This document shows, piece by piece, positions 55,779-64,000 of a DNA stretch of 64,000 bases (positions are counted from its first letter, which is position 1; each line of letters begins with the position of its first letter). The DNA comes from Pseudomonas mendocina (GTDB taxonomy: Bacteria; Pseudomonadota; Gammaproteobacteria; Pseudomonadales; Pseudomonadaceae). A program made the translations under genes and the position numbers. The notes beneath the pieces were generated by a model that was not told the origin of the DNA, ran no database searches, and was given only the letters and a program-made list of their open reading frames with translations. Location of the stretch: the NCBI RefSeq assembly GCF_003008615.1, contig NZ_CP027657.1, positions 3,844,001-3,908,000 of the forward strand, given 5' to 3'.

Positions 55779-57080
55779 TTACAGAACGCTCAGCGGGTAG
55801 TCGATGAAGAAGCGAACTTCGTTGAAGTCACCGCTAGCGCCACCGAAGTTAGCTGCGCCGTTGGCTGCAACTTGGTCGGCGCGGGCACGGTTGAGTGCCA
55901 GACGCAGGGACAGATCCTTCGCGGCGCCGTCTTGGATCACGTACTTGGCGCTGAAGCCCAGTTCGTGTTCCTTGCCGTCGGTGCCGGCGTCGGAGGTAAC
56001 GTTCCAGCCTTTGACGTAACGAGCCATGAAGCTCAGGCCAGGTACGCCGTAGCTGCTCATGTCGATGTCGTAACGAACCTGTGCGGACTTCTCGTCTTCG
56101 CTCCAGAATTCGTTGGTCACGGCGTTAGCTACCCAGACGGTACCAGCACCATCTACACCATAGGCGTAGGGGGTCTCACCGCTAGATTGTTGGTAAGCCA
56201 GGGTGACAGTGTGAGCGCCGAAGCTGTAAGCACCAGCCAAGCTCCACAGCTTGTTGTCGACCTTGTCGCCAAGCTCTTTCTCTTGACTCTTGGTGCGGTA
56301 GGCATTCAGATCGAAGTTCAGGGACTGATCATCGCTGAATGGGATGGTGTAGTTGGCGTTGATGTAGTGCTTTTTCCAGTAGTCTTCGGTGTCGGCGAAG
56401 TGGTAGCCGGCGCTGAAGTTCTCGGTGAACTGGTAGTTTGCACCTACGAGGTTGGTCGAGGTCAGTTCAACGGAGTCGCGGGCGGTTTGAACCTGGCTGC
56501 TCAGGCCGGTGAAACGACCAGCGCTCAGCTCCAGCCCTTTGATTTCGTTGCTGACCAGATAGGTACCGGTGGCAACTTCCGGCAGGATGCGGCTGTCGTC
56601 GGTGGAGAATACCGGGCTGGCCACGAACTGGTTGCCGTATTTCAGAACGGTATCGGAGATGCGGAATTTGATAGCGCCGCCAACTTCGCTCTGAGTATCT
56701 TCAGGAGTGCCGTCGCTGTCAGTAGCGAACTGGTCGGTGCCGGTACGGCCCTTGCCGCTGTCCAGTTTAACGCTGGACAGGGAGTGAGCGTCGAAACCTA
56801 CACCCACGGTGCCTTGAGTAAAGCCGGACTCGTACAGCAGACGCAGGCCTAGACCGCTTTCTTCACGGTAGCCGCTCTTGTAGCCGCTAGATTTGCTGGG
56901 ATCTTCAATGTTGCCACCACCATTACGGTAGTCGCGGTTGAAGTACAGGGCGCGGGTGAAAATGTTGAAGCTGCTGTCTTCGATAAAACCGTTCGACTCG
57001 GACTGGCTGGAAGCCACTGCCATTTGGCTGGTGCCCGCGGCTACTGCCAGGGCGATTACGCTCCACTTCATCACTTGCAT
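55779..57080 (-). CDS. oprD: OprD-family outer-membrane porin
   Basis: 433 residues. The signal peptide MQVMKWSVIALAVAAGTSQMAVA is close to that of OprD. An 18-strand barrel is expected; FTRALYFNRDYRNGG, YESGFTQGTVGVGFDAHSL, YTIPFSDDQSLNFDLNAYRT, YGVPGLSFMARYVKGW and the terminal FIDYPLSVL are family blocks. OprD admits basic amino acids and carbapenems in P. aeruginosa. The position between proS and the HIT gene suggests the true orthologue, but many OprD paralogues exist and substrate choice lies in loops I did not compare in detail. Two methionines, 9 bases apart, could start translation. Confidence 0.85.
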   Translation of the reverse strand: MQVMKWSVIALAVAAGTSQMAVASSQSESNGFIEDSSFNIFTRALYFNRDYRNGGGNIEDPSKSSGYKSGYREESGLGLRLLYESGFTQGTVGVGFDAHSLSSVKLDSGKGRTGTDQFATDSDGTPEDTQSEVGGAIKFRISDTVLKYGNQFVASPVFSTDDSRILPEVATGTYLVSNEIKGLELSAGRFTGLSSQVQTARDSVELTSTNLVGANYQFTENFSAGYHFADTEDYWKKHYINANYTIPFSDDQSLNFDLNAYRTKSQEKELGDKVDNKLWSLAGAYSFGAHTVTLAYQQSSGETPYAYGVDGAGTVWVANAVTNEFWSEDEKSAQVRYDIDMSSYGVPGLSFMARYVKGWNVTSDAGTDGKEHELGFSAKYVIQDGAAKDLSLRLALNRARADQVAANGAANFGGASGDFNEVRFFIDYPLSVL

Positions 57081-57742
57081 CGTGATTGCTCCTTTGGTTT
57101 AGAAGAGTTGCGCTGCCCACTGTTTTGTTATATGGGCGGCTCTTTCTTTTTGTGTCGGCGGTAACTTATAGCACGCAGCCAATATTGGCGATAGTTGCAG
57201 TCTATTCATTGCGGCTTCGTTTATGGCTCTGTCGCATGGCCTTATGAAGAATGTCGCAAATCTGTAGTTCTGCACTTGCGTTCCGTTAATGCCGACGCCT
57301 TCGCGGTTCTGAGGTGCCTGGGACCGCTGTTATTGATCGACTGCACGGCGTGCCGAGCATTGACGAGGGAGGTAGCAAAAGTCGTGCTCAAATTCATCGG
57401 TCGTCGCTAAAACCTTGATTTTTCGGCGCGCGATCGTGCTTCGCGTGTCACCGGGGCTGGGTTTTTCAAGGGTTTGCCCGGTGTTGCTGTGCGCGATTGA
57501 TACCCGCCAGACGGTCGGCGATGACGCCTTGCGCGATACCGTCAGCGGTAACGGCTGGATGCGGCTATTACGGGAGGAAACAAAATGGTGCACGCCGGCG
57601 GTGCGAATATGCACGGACTGCCTTGCCATGGTGCGTGTGGCCTGGGTGAATTGTCGTCTGCAGCCACGTATGCTTCGCTCCCATCGCGTTGTGTCGGTCA
57701 GGCACTGCGTTTGCGTGTTGGGATTGAGTGAGGAGAACCGCC
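57081..57742. other. Long intergenic region between oprD and the HIT gene
   Basis: 662 bases. The part next to oprD must contain its promoter and leader and is AT-richer than its surroundings. Small reading frames (57195-57410 and an extension upstream of the HIT start) have no ribosome-binding site and no recognisable product. I see no tRNA and no clear repeat. Such long oprD leaders are known to integrate several regulators in P. aeruginosa. Confidence 0.4.
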
Positions 57743-58174
57743 ATGTTCGCCCTGGATTCGCGTTTGCAGCAGGACTGTCTGCTGATCGGGGATTTCCCCC
57801 TGTGTCGTTTGTTGTTGATGAACGACTCCCATTACCCCTGGTTCATCCTCGTGCCGCGCCGCGAGGAGGTCAGCGAGTTGTTTCAGCTGGATGCCGCCGA
57901 TCAGCGCCAGCTCTGGTACGAAACCACATTGCTGGCCGAGACGCTCAAGGACACCTTCGCTGCCGACAAGATGAACGTGGCCACGCTGGGTAACGTTGTC
58001 AGTCAGTTGCATATGCATGTCATCGTTCGCCGGCGTGACGACGCTGCCTGGCCTGCTCCTGTGTGGGGGCGGCACCCCGCGCAGGCCTATGCGGATGAGC
58101 AGGTGCGCCGCCTCAAGGACAAGCTGCGCCTGGTACTGACCGAGGATTTTCAGTTCGCGGGAGAGCCGGCATGA
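57743..58174 (+). CDS. HIT-family protein
   Basis: 143 residues. The histidine-triad region reads [11 protein letters not shown], with glutamine in place of the first histidine of HxHx[21 protein letters not shown] is the family N-terminal block. HIT proteins hydrolyse or transfer nucleotides from adenylylated substrates; the substitution is seen in a recognised subgroup, so activity may remain. It overlaps slyX by four bases. A GAGGAG ribosome-binding site fixes the start at 57743. Confidence 0.84.
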   Translation: MFALDSRLQQDCLLIGDFPLCRLLLMNDSHYPWFILVPRREEVSELFQLDAADQRQLWYETTLLAETLKDTFAADKMNVATLGNVVSQLHMHVIVRRRDDAAWPAPVWGRHPAQAYADEQVRRLKDKLRLVLTEDFQFAGEPA

Positions 58175-58377
58175 GTCTCGACGCTCGTGTGATGGAGCTG
58201 GAGAGTCGTCTGGCTTTCCAGGATGACACCATTCAGGCCTTGAACGATGAGCTGATCGAGCAGCAGAAACGCATCGAGCGCTTGCAATTGCAGGTAATGG
58301 CTCTCGCGCGACGTCAGGAGGAGGCCCAGGGGCAGGCGAGTATCGCTATAGACGAAGCACCGCCACCGCATTACTGA
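58171..58377 (+). CDS. slyX: SlyX protein
   Basis: 68 residues, mostly a coiled coil ([36 protein letters not shown]) ending in the conserved PPPHY. The function remains unknown. Its start overlaps the HIT gene stop (ATGA), so it is coupled to it. Confidence 0.88.
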   Translation: MSLDARVMELESRLAFQDDTIQALNDELIEQQKRIERLQLQVMALARRQEEAQGQASIAIDEAPPPHY

Positions 58378-58443
58378 GGCAAACCAATGCGCCGGGAGTG
58401 ATCTGGGGCAAGCGAAGGGCCGAAGGATTACGGATGCAGACAA

Positions 58444-58480
58444 CAAAAAAGCCCGCGAGAGATCGCGGGCTTTCGTTTTT
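58444..58480. terminator. Bidirectional terminator between slyX and the cold-shock gene
   Basis: AAAAAAGCCCGCGA and TCGCGGGCTTTCGTTTTT around a GAGA loop, with T-runs on both strands. Confidence 0.85.
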
Positions 58481-58489
58481 CGGTGTGAT

Positions 58490-59113
58490 TCAGCGGCGTG
58501 AGGGCGCTGCGGCGATCACATCCTCGGCTTGCAGACCCTTGTCGCGCTGCATGACCGAGAATTCCACGCGCTGTCCTTCGATCAGCACGCGGTGACCTTC
58601 CCCGCGAATGGCGCGAAAGTGCACGAAGATGTCTTCGCCCGAATCACGGGAAATGAAGCCGAAACCCTTGGAGGTGTTGAACCACTTGACCGTACCGGTC
58701 TCGCGGTCTTCCTGGCTGCTGGGCTGGCTGGTCTGGGCCGAGCTCGAGCTACGCACGTCGTAGTGGTCAGCTTGTGGGCGCAGTTGGCTGCTCAGTTGCA
58801 GGGCAATGGCGATGACTGCGATCAGCAAGGTCAGCCATATGGCAGGCTGGCCGCCGATATTGGGCAGAGGGGCGAGCAGAATCAGGCCCTGAACGACGGC
58901 TGCGAGAATCAGCAGTGCCGATGCAAGGCCCTGCAGTTGCTGGCGGGTGCCATTCAGGCTGGCGGGTTGTTGTGCAGCAAGCAGCAGGTTGAGCAGGCCG
59001 ACAAGGGCCAGGTAGATGGCGTCAGGTGTATTGAGCAATGAAGTGGAAAGGCTGGGTACGGCAGATAGCAGCAGGGCGGCGAACCCCGCGACTAGATGGG
59101 CAATCTTCAACAT
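58490..59113 (-). CDS. Membrane protein with C-terminal cold-shock domain
   Basis: 207 residues. Residues 1-105 contain about four hydrophobic segments (for example [15 protein letters not shown] and [14 protein letters not shown]). A serine-rich linker ([12 protein letters not shown]) is followed by a complete cold-shock domain from about 137, with RNP1 KGFGFI and RNP2 DIFVHF for nucleic-acid binding. This would hold a CspA-type RNA-binding domain at the inner membrane. An alternative GTG start lies 15 bases upstream at 59128. It is similar to the protein placed between slyX and dps in P. aeruginosa. Confidence 0.8.
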   Translation of the reverse strand: MLKIAHLVAGFAALLLSAVPSLSTSLLNTPDAIYLALVGLLNLLLAAQQPASLNGTRQQLQGLASALLILAAVVQGLILLAPLPNIGGQPAIWLTLLIAVIAIALQLSSQLRPQADHYDVRSSSSAQTSQPSSQEDRETGTVKWFNTSKGFGFISRDSGEDIFVHFRAIRGEGHRVLIEGQRVEFSVMQRDKGLQAEDVIAAAPSRR

Positions 59114-59283
59114 CTTCGATGAACTCACTGATTGAATGATGACTCACGGCTTTGCGAGGCGAGCGCGCTTTGTCGTTGACCAGATGGACGGTCATGGCGC
59201 GTGCCGGTGTGTTGCGTCGTTGCGCCTCAGAATATGAATGTGGCGCGCGACGTATTTAACAGCAAAGCAGGAGGCTTCTCAAA

Positions 59284-60351
59284 TCAAGCGCTTAGCATGG
59301 TTTCGCTGGTGATCGGGTGAACCTGATTGCGCCCGCCACGTTTGGCTTGGTAGAGGGCATCATCTGCTCGGGTCAGCAATGATTCGAAGGTGTCGTCCAC
59401 TTCGGCCAGGGCGCAGCCGAACGAGGCGGTGATGCTATCCAGTACCTGGTCGGTACGGCGAACCTTGACCCGTAAGGCCTGGATCTTGTTGCGCAGTTGC
59501 TCGGCGAAATCGAGCACTTCGGTCAGGTCGTGGCAGTCTCGTAACACGACGCAGAACTCTTCGCCGCCGTAGCGCGCGGCGAAGGCACGAGGCGGGAGCA
59601 TGTCGCGCATCAGCTGCCCGACATGCTGCAGCACGCGATCCCCGAGCGGGTGGCCGTACTGATCGTTGAACTGCTTGAAATGGTCGATATCGAGAATCAC
59701 CAGGGCGAGCCCCTGGTAGGACTCTTTCAGCGCCTGCTCCAGCAGGCGGGTGAAGGCATTGCGGTTGAACACGCGCGTCAGGCTATCCAGTGTCGCTGCC
59801 AGGTGCGCGCGCTCGAGCTGGCTGCGCAGGTGCTTGATTTCATCCTGGGCAGCACGCAGGCGGTAGAGGAATTTTTCCTGCTGATCCTGCATCAACTGGG
59901 TGCTCTCCTGCAGTTCGTTGAGCACGCTGGGCAGGTCGTCGATGATCGGTTCCTGCAGGGCGCTCAATCCCTGAGTGAGGCTTTGCTGGTAATTCTTGCT
60001 GCCGAGCATGTTGCGTGAGACATCGCCCTCGATGTCGTCGACCAGTTCGATTACCTGCTGTTGGCCTGCGCGTGCCTCTTCCAGTTCGCCGCGGATGATG
60101 TAATCGCGAAACAGCTTGCTGGCGGTTTCCGGGGGGAATACATCGAAATCCTCGACGACCTTGTCCAGGCGACGATTGAGTTCCGGCTCATTGCCTCGGC
60201 TGTAGGTGTACCAGAGCGCGTAATGCACCGGGTTGGGTGGAATGTCGTGGCGCATCATCAGTGGCACGGCTTGTTTGAGCAGCGCCGCAGCCTCGCGGGT
60301 TTCCTCTGGATACAGTTCGATGATGCTGGGGGGCTTGGGTGGCTGACTCAT
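59284..60351 (-). CDS. Diguanylate cyclase (GGDEF domain)
   Basis: 355 residues. An N-terminal helical region of about 180 residues with coiled coil (QDQQEKFLYRLRAAQDEIKHLRSQLERAHL) precedes a GGDEF domain. The active site reads YGGEEF, and DSLTRVFNRNAF and DIDHFKQFNDQYGHPLGD are present. It should make cyclic di-GMP from two GTP. The RxxD product-inhibition site normally five residues before the signature is absent (PRAFAARYGGEEF). There are no membrane segments, so it is cytosolic. The start at 60351 was chosen by family length; an upstream ATG at 60387 is possible. Confidence 0.85.
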   Translation of the reverse strand: MSQPPKPPSIIELYPEETREAAALLKQAVPLMMRHDIPPNPVHYALWYTYSRGNEPELNRRLDKVVEDFDVFPPETASKLFRDYIIRGELEEARAGQQQVIELVDDIEGDVSRNMLGSKNYQQSLTQGLSALQEPIIDDLPSVLNELQESTQLMQDQQEKFLYRLRAAQDEIKHLRSQLERAHLAATLDSLTRVFNRNAFTRLLEQALKESYQGLALVILDIDHFKQFNDQYGHPLGDRVLQHVGQLMRDMLPPRAFAARYGGEEFCVVLRDCHDLTEVLDFAEQLRNKIQALRVKVRRTDQVLDSITASFGCALAEVDDTFESLLTRADDALYQAKRGGRNQVHPITSETMLSA

Positions 60352-60412
60352 GTGCTTCGGAAACTCGCTGGCGAATGGCCAGAGCATAGATCAGGCTGGG
60401 CGTACCTGCCTA

Positions 60413-60440
60413 ATGAAAAGGCCCGGATGACCGGGCCTTG
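60413..60440 (-). terminator. Terminator downstream of dps
   Basis: AAGGCCCGG / CCGGGCCTT stem around four bases, followed on the minus strand by TTTTC. It separates dps from the diguanylate cyclase gene. Confidence 0.75.
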
Positions 60441-60447
60441 AGCGGGA

Positions 60448-60918
60448 TCAGGAGGCGAGCAGGCTGCGTAGCATCCAGGCGGTTTTTTCATGTACCTGCA
60501 TGCGCTGGGTCAGCAGATCAGCGGTGGGTTCATCGCTGACCTTGTCCAGCAGCGGGAAGATGCCGCGCGCGGTGCGTACTACGGCTTCCTGGCCTTGAAC
60601 CAGCTGCTTGATCATGTCTTCTGCGTTGGGTACGCCTTCCTCTTCCTTGATCGACGACAGGCGCGCGTATGCGGCGTAGGTGCCCGGTGCCGGGAATCCG
60701 AGGGCGCGGATACGCTCGGCAATGGCGTCGACGGCCAGTGCCAACTCGGTGTACTGCCCTTCGAACATCAGGTGCAGGGTGTTGAACATCGGGCCGGTGA
60801 CGTTCCAGTGGAAGTTATGGGTCTTCAAATAGAGGGTGTAGGTATCGGCCAGTAGGCGCGACAGGCCTTCGGCAATGGCGGCGCGATCCTGTTCGGCGAT
60901 TCCGATATTGATTTCCAT
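60448..60918 (-). CDS. dps: Dps-family DNA-protecting ferritin-like protein
   Basis: 156 residues, four-helix bundle. The intersubunit ferroxidase residues lie in [12 protein letters not shown], the [27 protein letters not shown] helix (D and E ligands) and neighbouring histidines. It forms a 12-subunit shell that oxidises and stores iron and protects DNA from peroxide. There is no lysine-rich N-terminal tail, so DNA binding is less certain. The ribosome-binding site CAGGAGAATAACC is strong. It is separated from downstream genes by a terminator. Confidence 0.88.
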   Translation of the reverse strand: MEINIGIAEQDRAAIAEGLSRLLADTYTLYLKTHNFHWNVTGPMFNTLHLMFEGQYTELALAVDAIAERIRALGFPAPGTYAAYARLSSIKEEEGVPNAEDMIKQLVQGQEAVVRTARGIFPLLDKVSDEPTADLLTQRMQVHEKTAWMLRSLLAS

Positions 60919-61057
60919 GGTTATTCTCCTGTCAGGTGAGCCGGGGTGTCTATCCCGCAGTGTTGGGGCAAGCCTAACATGCAGGAAGTCGGGATGATCC
61001 TGGCTTGTATCAATGAAAGCGATGTTTAGAAGCTATCAGCAGTGCTCGGTTCATTTT

Positions 61058-62245
61058 TCACAAAGAAATCTCCCGGGCTGTGAGTGTGCCGGCGGCTTGC
61101 TCTAGAGAATTGTCGTAAGGTGGGATTCGGCCATGCGCCAGATCCGGGTTCTGTTGCAAGGCGCGATTGAATACTTCGACCCAGCGCACACTGAATTGCT
61201 GGCCGGCCAGGTTGTTGATTTCGAGTATTGCGCGGAGCAAGGGACGCTTGCTCAAGGTCTGGTGAGCGCGCTCGTGGGTACGTGCGTCGAATGTATCGAC
61301 GATGTGCAGGATGAGTGCTCCTGGGGTGATTTCCATTTCGCGTAACCCCTTGGGGTAGCCGCTACCGTCGACGTGCTCCTGATGCTGTAGAACGATCTCC
61401 ATGGCCGGTGCCCAGTCAGGCATGCGTTTTAGCAGGTCGCTTGCCTGGCGTGGATGCCCCTGCATCAAGCGTCGTTCATCACGGCTGAGATGAGTTTGTT
61501 TGTGTAGCAGCTCCAGCGGCAGAAAGGCCATGCCTAGGTCATGCAGGCAAACGGCGGCTGCCAGCTGTTCCGGCTTTTCTGTCTGGCCGCCCAGGGCGTT
61601 GATGCTCAGTGCCAGGTCGAGCAGGCGTAGGTTGCGTCCGTGCCAGTAGCTTGAGCGCTGTTCTGCTGCTTCGGTCAGGGCTGCGAAGAATTGCAGATCC
61701 GGGTGTGGGGCGATGCCGTGTCGGGCCAGCAGCGCGTCGGTTCGACTCTCAGCTGGGATTTGAGGGGCTTGCAGATGAGTGGTGGGATCCATCTGCTGCA
61801 GCAGTTCGCGGCGAATGTGCCCTTGTTGCGCCGCTGGTGCCATGGCGAGTGCCTGCAGCGCCTGGCACAGTTGTTCGGTCTGTATTGAGCTTGGGAGGGT
61901 GTTCGTTCTGCCCAGTGCGCGATCGATCAGTGCACGCAGGTGATCCAGGCTCAATAGCAGGATATCGCCGAGCAGGCTGTCGAATTCCAACTGCTCATTG
62001 CGAAGTGCTTCGAGCACATCCTCCATGGCTTGCGGTAGCGGCATCAGGACACTGAGATCGATGTAGCCGAGGTTGCCCTTGAGTGTGTGCACCAGGCGGA
62101 AGAGTTCGCGCAGGCGCTCGCGGCTCTTCGGTGCTCGCTCCAGTTCGATCAATAATTGTTCGCAACGTGGGAATTGCTCGGCTGCATCCAGTCGGAAGTC
62201 CTCCAGCAGATCGCTGGAGAGGTCGGCTGCGCGGGGTGAAGGCAT
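61058..62245 (-). CDS. Hpt domain plus degenerate HD-GYP domain protein
   Basis: 395 residues. Residues about 8-120 form an Hpt domain with the phospho-accepting histidine H53 in RLVHTLKGN. From about 215 an HD-GYP-like domain follows: CLHDLGMAFLPLELLHK, HPRQASDLLKRMP and HQEHVDGSGYPKGL. Typical HD-GYP proteins read HDxGK and HHExxDGxGYP; here K is M and the second H of HHE is Q, so c-di-GMP phosphodiesterase activity may be lost or changed. The Hpt should receive phosphate from a hybrid kinase elsewhere. AGGGAGA lies 7 bases before the ATG at 62245. It is divergent from aspS. Confidence 0.82.
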   Translation of the reverse strand: MPSPRAADLSSDLLEDFRLDAAEQFPRCEQLLIELERAPKSRERLRELFRLVHTLKGNLGYIDLSVLMPLPQAMEDVLEALRNEQLEFDSLLGDILLLSLDHLRALIDRALGRTNTLPSSIQTEQLCQALQALAMAPAAQQGHIRRELLQQMDPTTHLQAPQIPAESRTDALLARHGIAPHPDLQFFAALTEAAEQRSSYWHGRNLRLLDLALSINALGGQTEKPEQLAAAVCLHDLGMAFLPLELLHKQTHLSRDERRLMQGHPRQASDLLKRMPDWAPAMEIVLQHQEHVDGSGYPKGLREMEITPGALILHIVDTFDARTHERAHQTLSKRPLLRAILEINNLAGQQFSVRWVEVFNRALQQNPDLAHGRIPPYDNSLEQAAGTLTAREISL

Positions 62246-62443
62246 GATGGTTCTCCCTGATGGAGGCCTCTTCATTATAGAAGCCATCCGCCAGGCGGCT
62301 GCGTCACGGCGATTTACCCTATATAATCCCGCTCTTTATCGAAGCGCGGCGCGCGGTTGGACACACGCCGCGGTGTGGCCTCTGCCCGGTGCATTGGGGG
62401 CTGCCTGACCAATCCAAGACCTTTAGAGAAGCGAAACACGATC

Positions 62444-64000
62444 ATGATGCGCAGCCACTATTGCGGCCAACTGAACGAGAGCCTGGATGGCCAGGAAATC
62501 ACCCTTTGCGGCTGGGTACACCGTCGCCGCGACCATGGCGGGGTGATCTTCCTCGATATTCGTGATCGTGAAGGTCTGGCCCAGGTGGTATTCGACCCTG
62601 ATCGTGCCGACACATTCGCCAAGGCCGACCGCGTACGCAGCGAGTATGTGGTCAAGATCACCGGCAAGGTGCGCCTGCGTCCGGCGGGGGCGGTCAACCC
62701 GAACATGGCGTCTGGCGCCATCGAGGTGCTGGGTTACGAGCTGGAAGTACTCAACGAAGCGGAAACCCCACCGTTCCCGCTCAACGAATACACCGATGTC
62801 GGCGAAGAAACCCGTCTGCGCTATCGCTTCATCGACCTGCGCCGCCCGGAAATGGCCGAGAAGCTCAAGCTGCGTTCGCGCATCACCTCGAGCATCCGTC
62901 GCTACCTGGACGACAACGGTTTCCTCGATGTGGAAACGCCGATCCTGACCCGCGCCACGCCGGAAGGCGCGCGTGACTATCTGGTGCCGAGCCGCACCCA
63001 CGCCGGTAGCTTCTTCGCCCTGCCGCAGTCGCCGCAGTTGTTCAAGCAGCTACTGATGGTCGCCGGCTTCGATCGTTACTACCAGATCGCCAAGTGCTTC
63101 CGCGACGAAGACCTGCGTGCCGACCGCCAGCCGGAATTCACCCAGATCGACATCGAGACCAGCTTCCTCGATGAAAAAGACATCATGGATATCACCGAGA
63201 CCATGGTGCGCAACCTGTTCAAGGAAGTGCTGGATGTCGAGTTTGGCGAGCTTCCGCACATGACCCTGGCCGAAGCCATGCGTCGTTTCGGTTCCGACAA
63301 GCCTGACCTGCGCAACCCGCTGGAGCTGGTGGATGTCGAGGATCAGCTCAAGGACGTCGAGTTCAAGGTCTTCGCAGGTCCAGCCAATGACCCGAAATGC
63401 CGTGTCACTGCACTGCGCGTACCGGGCGGGGCGAGCATGCCGCGCAAGCAGATCGACGATTACACCAAGTTCGTCGGTATCTACGGTGCCAAGGGGCTGG
63501 CCTATATCAAAGTCAACGAGCGCGCCGCTGGCGTCGAAGGCTTGCAGTCGCCGATCGTCAAGAACATCCCGCTGGACAACATCAATGTCATCCTCGATCG
63601 CGTTGGCGCTGTCGATGGCGACATCGTGTTCTTCGGCGCCGACAAGGCCAAGATCGTCAGCGAGGCTCTGGGCGCGCTGCGCATCAAGCTGGGTCATGAC
63701 CTGAACCTGCTCACCTGCGAGTGGGCACCGCTGTGGGTCGTCGACTTCCCGATGTTCGAAGAGAACGACGATGGCAGCCTGACCGCCATGCACCACCCGT
63801 TCACCTCGCCCAAGTGCACCCCCGAGGAGCTGGAAGCCAATCCGGCCGCCGCACTGTCGCGTGCCTACGACATGGTGCTCAACGGCACCGAGCTGGGTGG
63901 CGGTTCGATCCGTATCCATGACAAGGCCATGCAGCAGACCGTGTTCCGCGTGCTCGGCATCAGCGAAGATGAACAGCAGGAGAAGTTCGGCTTCCTGCTC
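62444..64000 (+). CDS. aspS: Aspartyl-tRNA synthetase (cut by window edge)
   Basis: The first 519 residues of a protein of about 590. The N-terminal OB-fold anticodon-binding domain begins [16 protein letters not shown] and includes [18 protein letters not shown]. Class II motifs 1 ([19 protein letters not shown]) and 2 ([20 protein letters not shown]) follow, then the bacterial GAD insertion. H31 in RRRDHGG is the residue associated with non-discriminating enzymes that also charge tRNA(Asn), as in P. aeruginosa. The GSIRIHD region lies just before the edge and motif 3 is outside. The ribosome-binding site is poor. Confidence 0.95.
   Translation, partial: MMRSHYCGQLNESLDGQEITLCGWVHRRRDHGGVIFLDIRDREGLAQVVFDPDRADTFAKADRVRSEYVVKITGKVRLRPAGAVNPNMASGAIEVLGYELEVLNEAETPPFPLNEYTDVGEETRLRYRFIDLRRPEMAEKLKLRSRITSSIRRYLDDNGFLDVETPILTRATPEGARDYLVPSRTHAGSFFALPQSPQLFKQLLMVAGFDRYYQIAKCFRDEDLRADRQPEFTQIDIETSFLDEKDIMDITETMVRNLFKEVLDVEFGELPHMTLAEAMRRFGSDKPDLRNPLELVDVEDQLKDVEFKVFAGPANDPKCRVTALRVPGGASMPRKQIDDYTKFVGIYGAKGLAYIKVNERAAGVEGLQSPIVKNIPLDNINVILDRVGAVDGDIVFFGADKAKIVSEALGALRIKLGHDLNLLTCEWAPLWVVDFPMFEENDDGSLTAMHHPFTSPKCTPEELEANPAAALSRAYDMVLNGTELGGGSIRIHDKAMQQTVFRVLGISEDEQQEKFGFLL

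Noticed and set aside
57195..57410. Short frame of 71 codons in the oprD leader region
   Set aside because: No ribosome-binding site, no recognisable product and atypical composition.
57415..57742. Frame reading into the HIT gene from upstream
   Set aside because: It is in a different frame from the HIT protein and has no supporting motif; GAGGAG fixes the HIT start at 57743.
1..64000. CRISPR arrays, tRNA or rRNA genes, insertion sequences, integrases
   Set aside because: I looked for evenly spaced direct repeats, TTCGAATCC-type T-arms and transposase motifs and found none. The intergenic palindromes are isolated and not spaced like CRISPR units.

Overview
The window is a GC-rich stretch of a Pseudomonas chromosome, most likely from the P. 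mendocina / P. oleovorans / P. alcaliphila side of the genus. Evidence is the gene content (OprD and OprP/OprO porins, MinCDE, an RND efflux pair, a Pseudomonas-type AspRS) and, from memory of P. aeruginosa gene order, several short syntenic blocks: icp-lon-like-pruR, DUF2061-hydrolase-mlaA-like-pirin-patatin-lpxL-like-minCDE-rluA-apeB, and lipoprotein-proS-oprD-HIT-slyX-cold-shock-dps-aspS. I see no tRNA, rRNA, CRISPR array, insertion sequence or prophage. Both edge genes (a sensor on the left, aspS on the right) are cut by the window.

Layout. 1-2 kb: N-terminal part of a membrane sensor, an FKBP peptidyl-prolyl isomerase and a small conserved protein. 2.2-8.3 kb: an RND permease with its membrane fusion protein, then a chemotaxis receptor. 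8.5-18.4 kb: an aldarate (D-glucarate / galactarate) catabolic cluster holding two glucarate dehydratases (one divergent), KdgD, a ketoglutarate semialdehyde dehydrogenase, an MFS transporter, galactarate dehydratase and a 2-hydroxyacid dehydrogenase. Two matching operator-like palindromes lie in its divergent promoter region. 18.6-25 kb: an ABC-2 exporter, a chagasin-type inhibitor, a Lon-family protease, a membrane protein and a PruR-like AraC regulator. 25.2-36 kb: gmhA, apeB, rluA, minE-minD-minC, an LpxL-type acyltransferase, a patatin phospholipase, a pirin, an MlaA-like protein overlapping an alpha/beta hydrolase, and a DUF2061 protein. This is an envelope and cell-division neighbourhood.

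36-44 kb: a cupin, DUF2784, an SDR, a CynX-type MFS, then an OprP/OprO porin, an exported ParB-like protein and a convergent exported inorganic pyrophosphatase, together a plausible (pyro)phosphate scavenging group. 44-52 kb: putP, a lipoprotein hydrolase, a large divergent class A penicillin-binding protein, a methyltransferase, a VOC protein and an aldo/keto reductase. 52-64 kb: a lipoprotein, proS, a thioesterase, oprD, HIT, slyX, a membrane-anchored cold-shock protein, a diguanylate cyclase, dps, an Hpt plus HD-GYP-like protein, and aspS.

The most interesting points are the aldarate cluster with its paired operators, the porin / pyrophosphatase grouping with a ParB-fold protein exported to the periplasm, a 140-bp imperfect palindrome at the 3' end of minE, and a family of dispersed intergenic palindromes. 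Most of the rest is ordinary Pseudomonas core genome.
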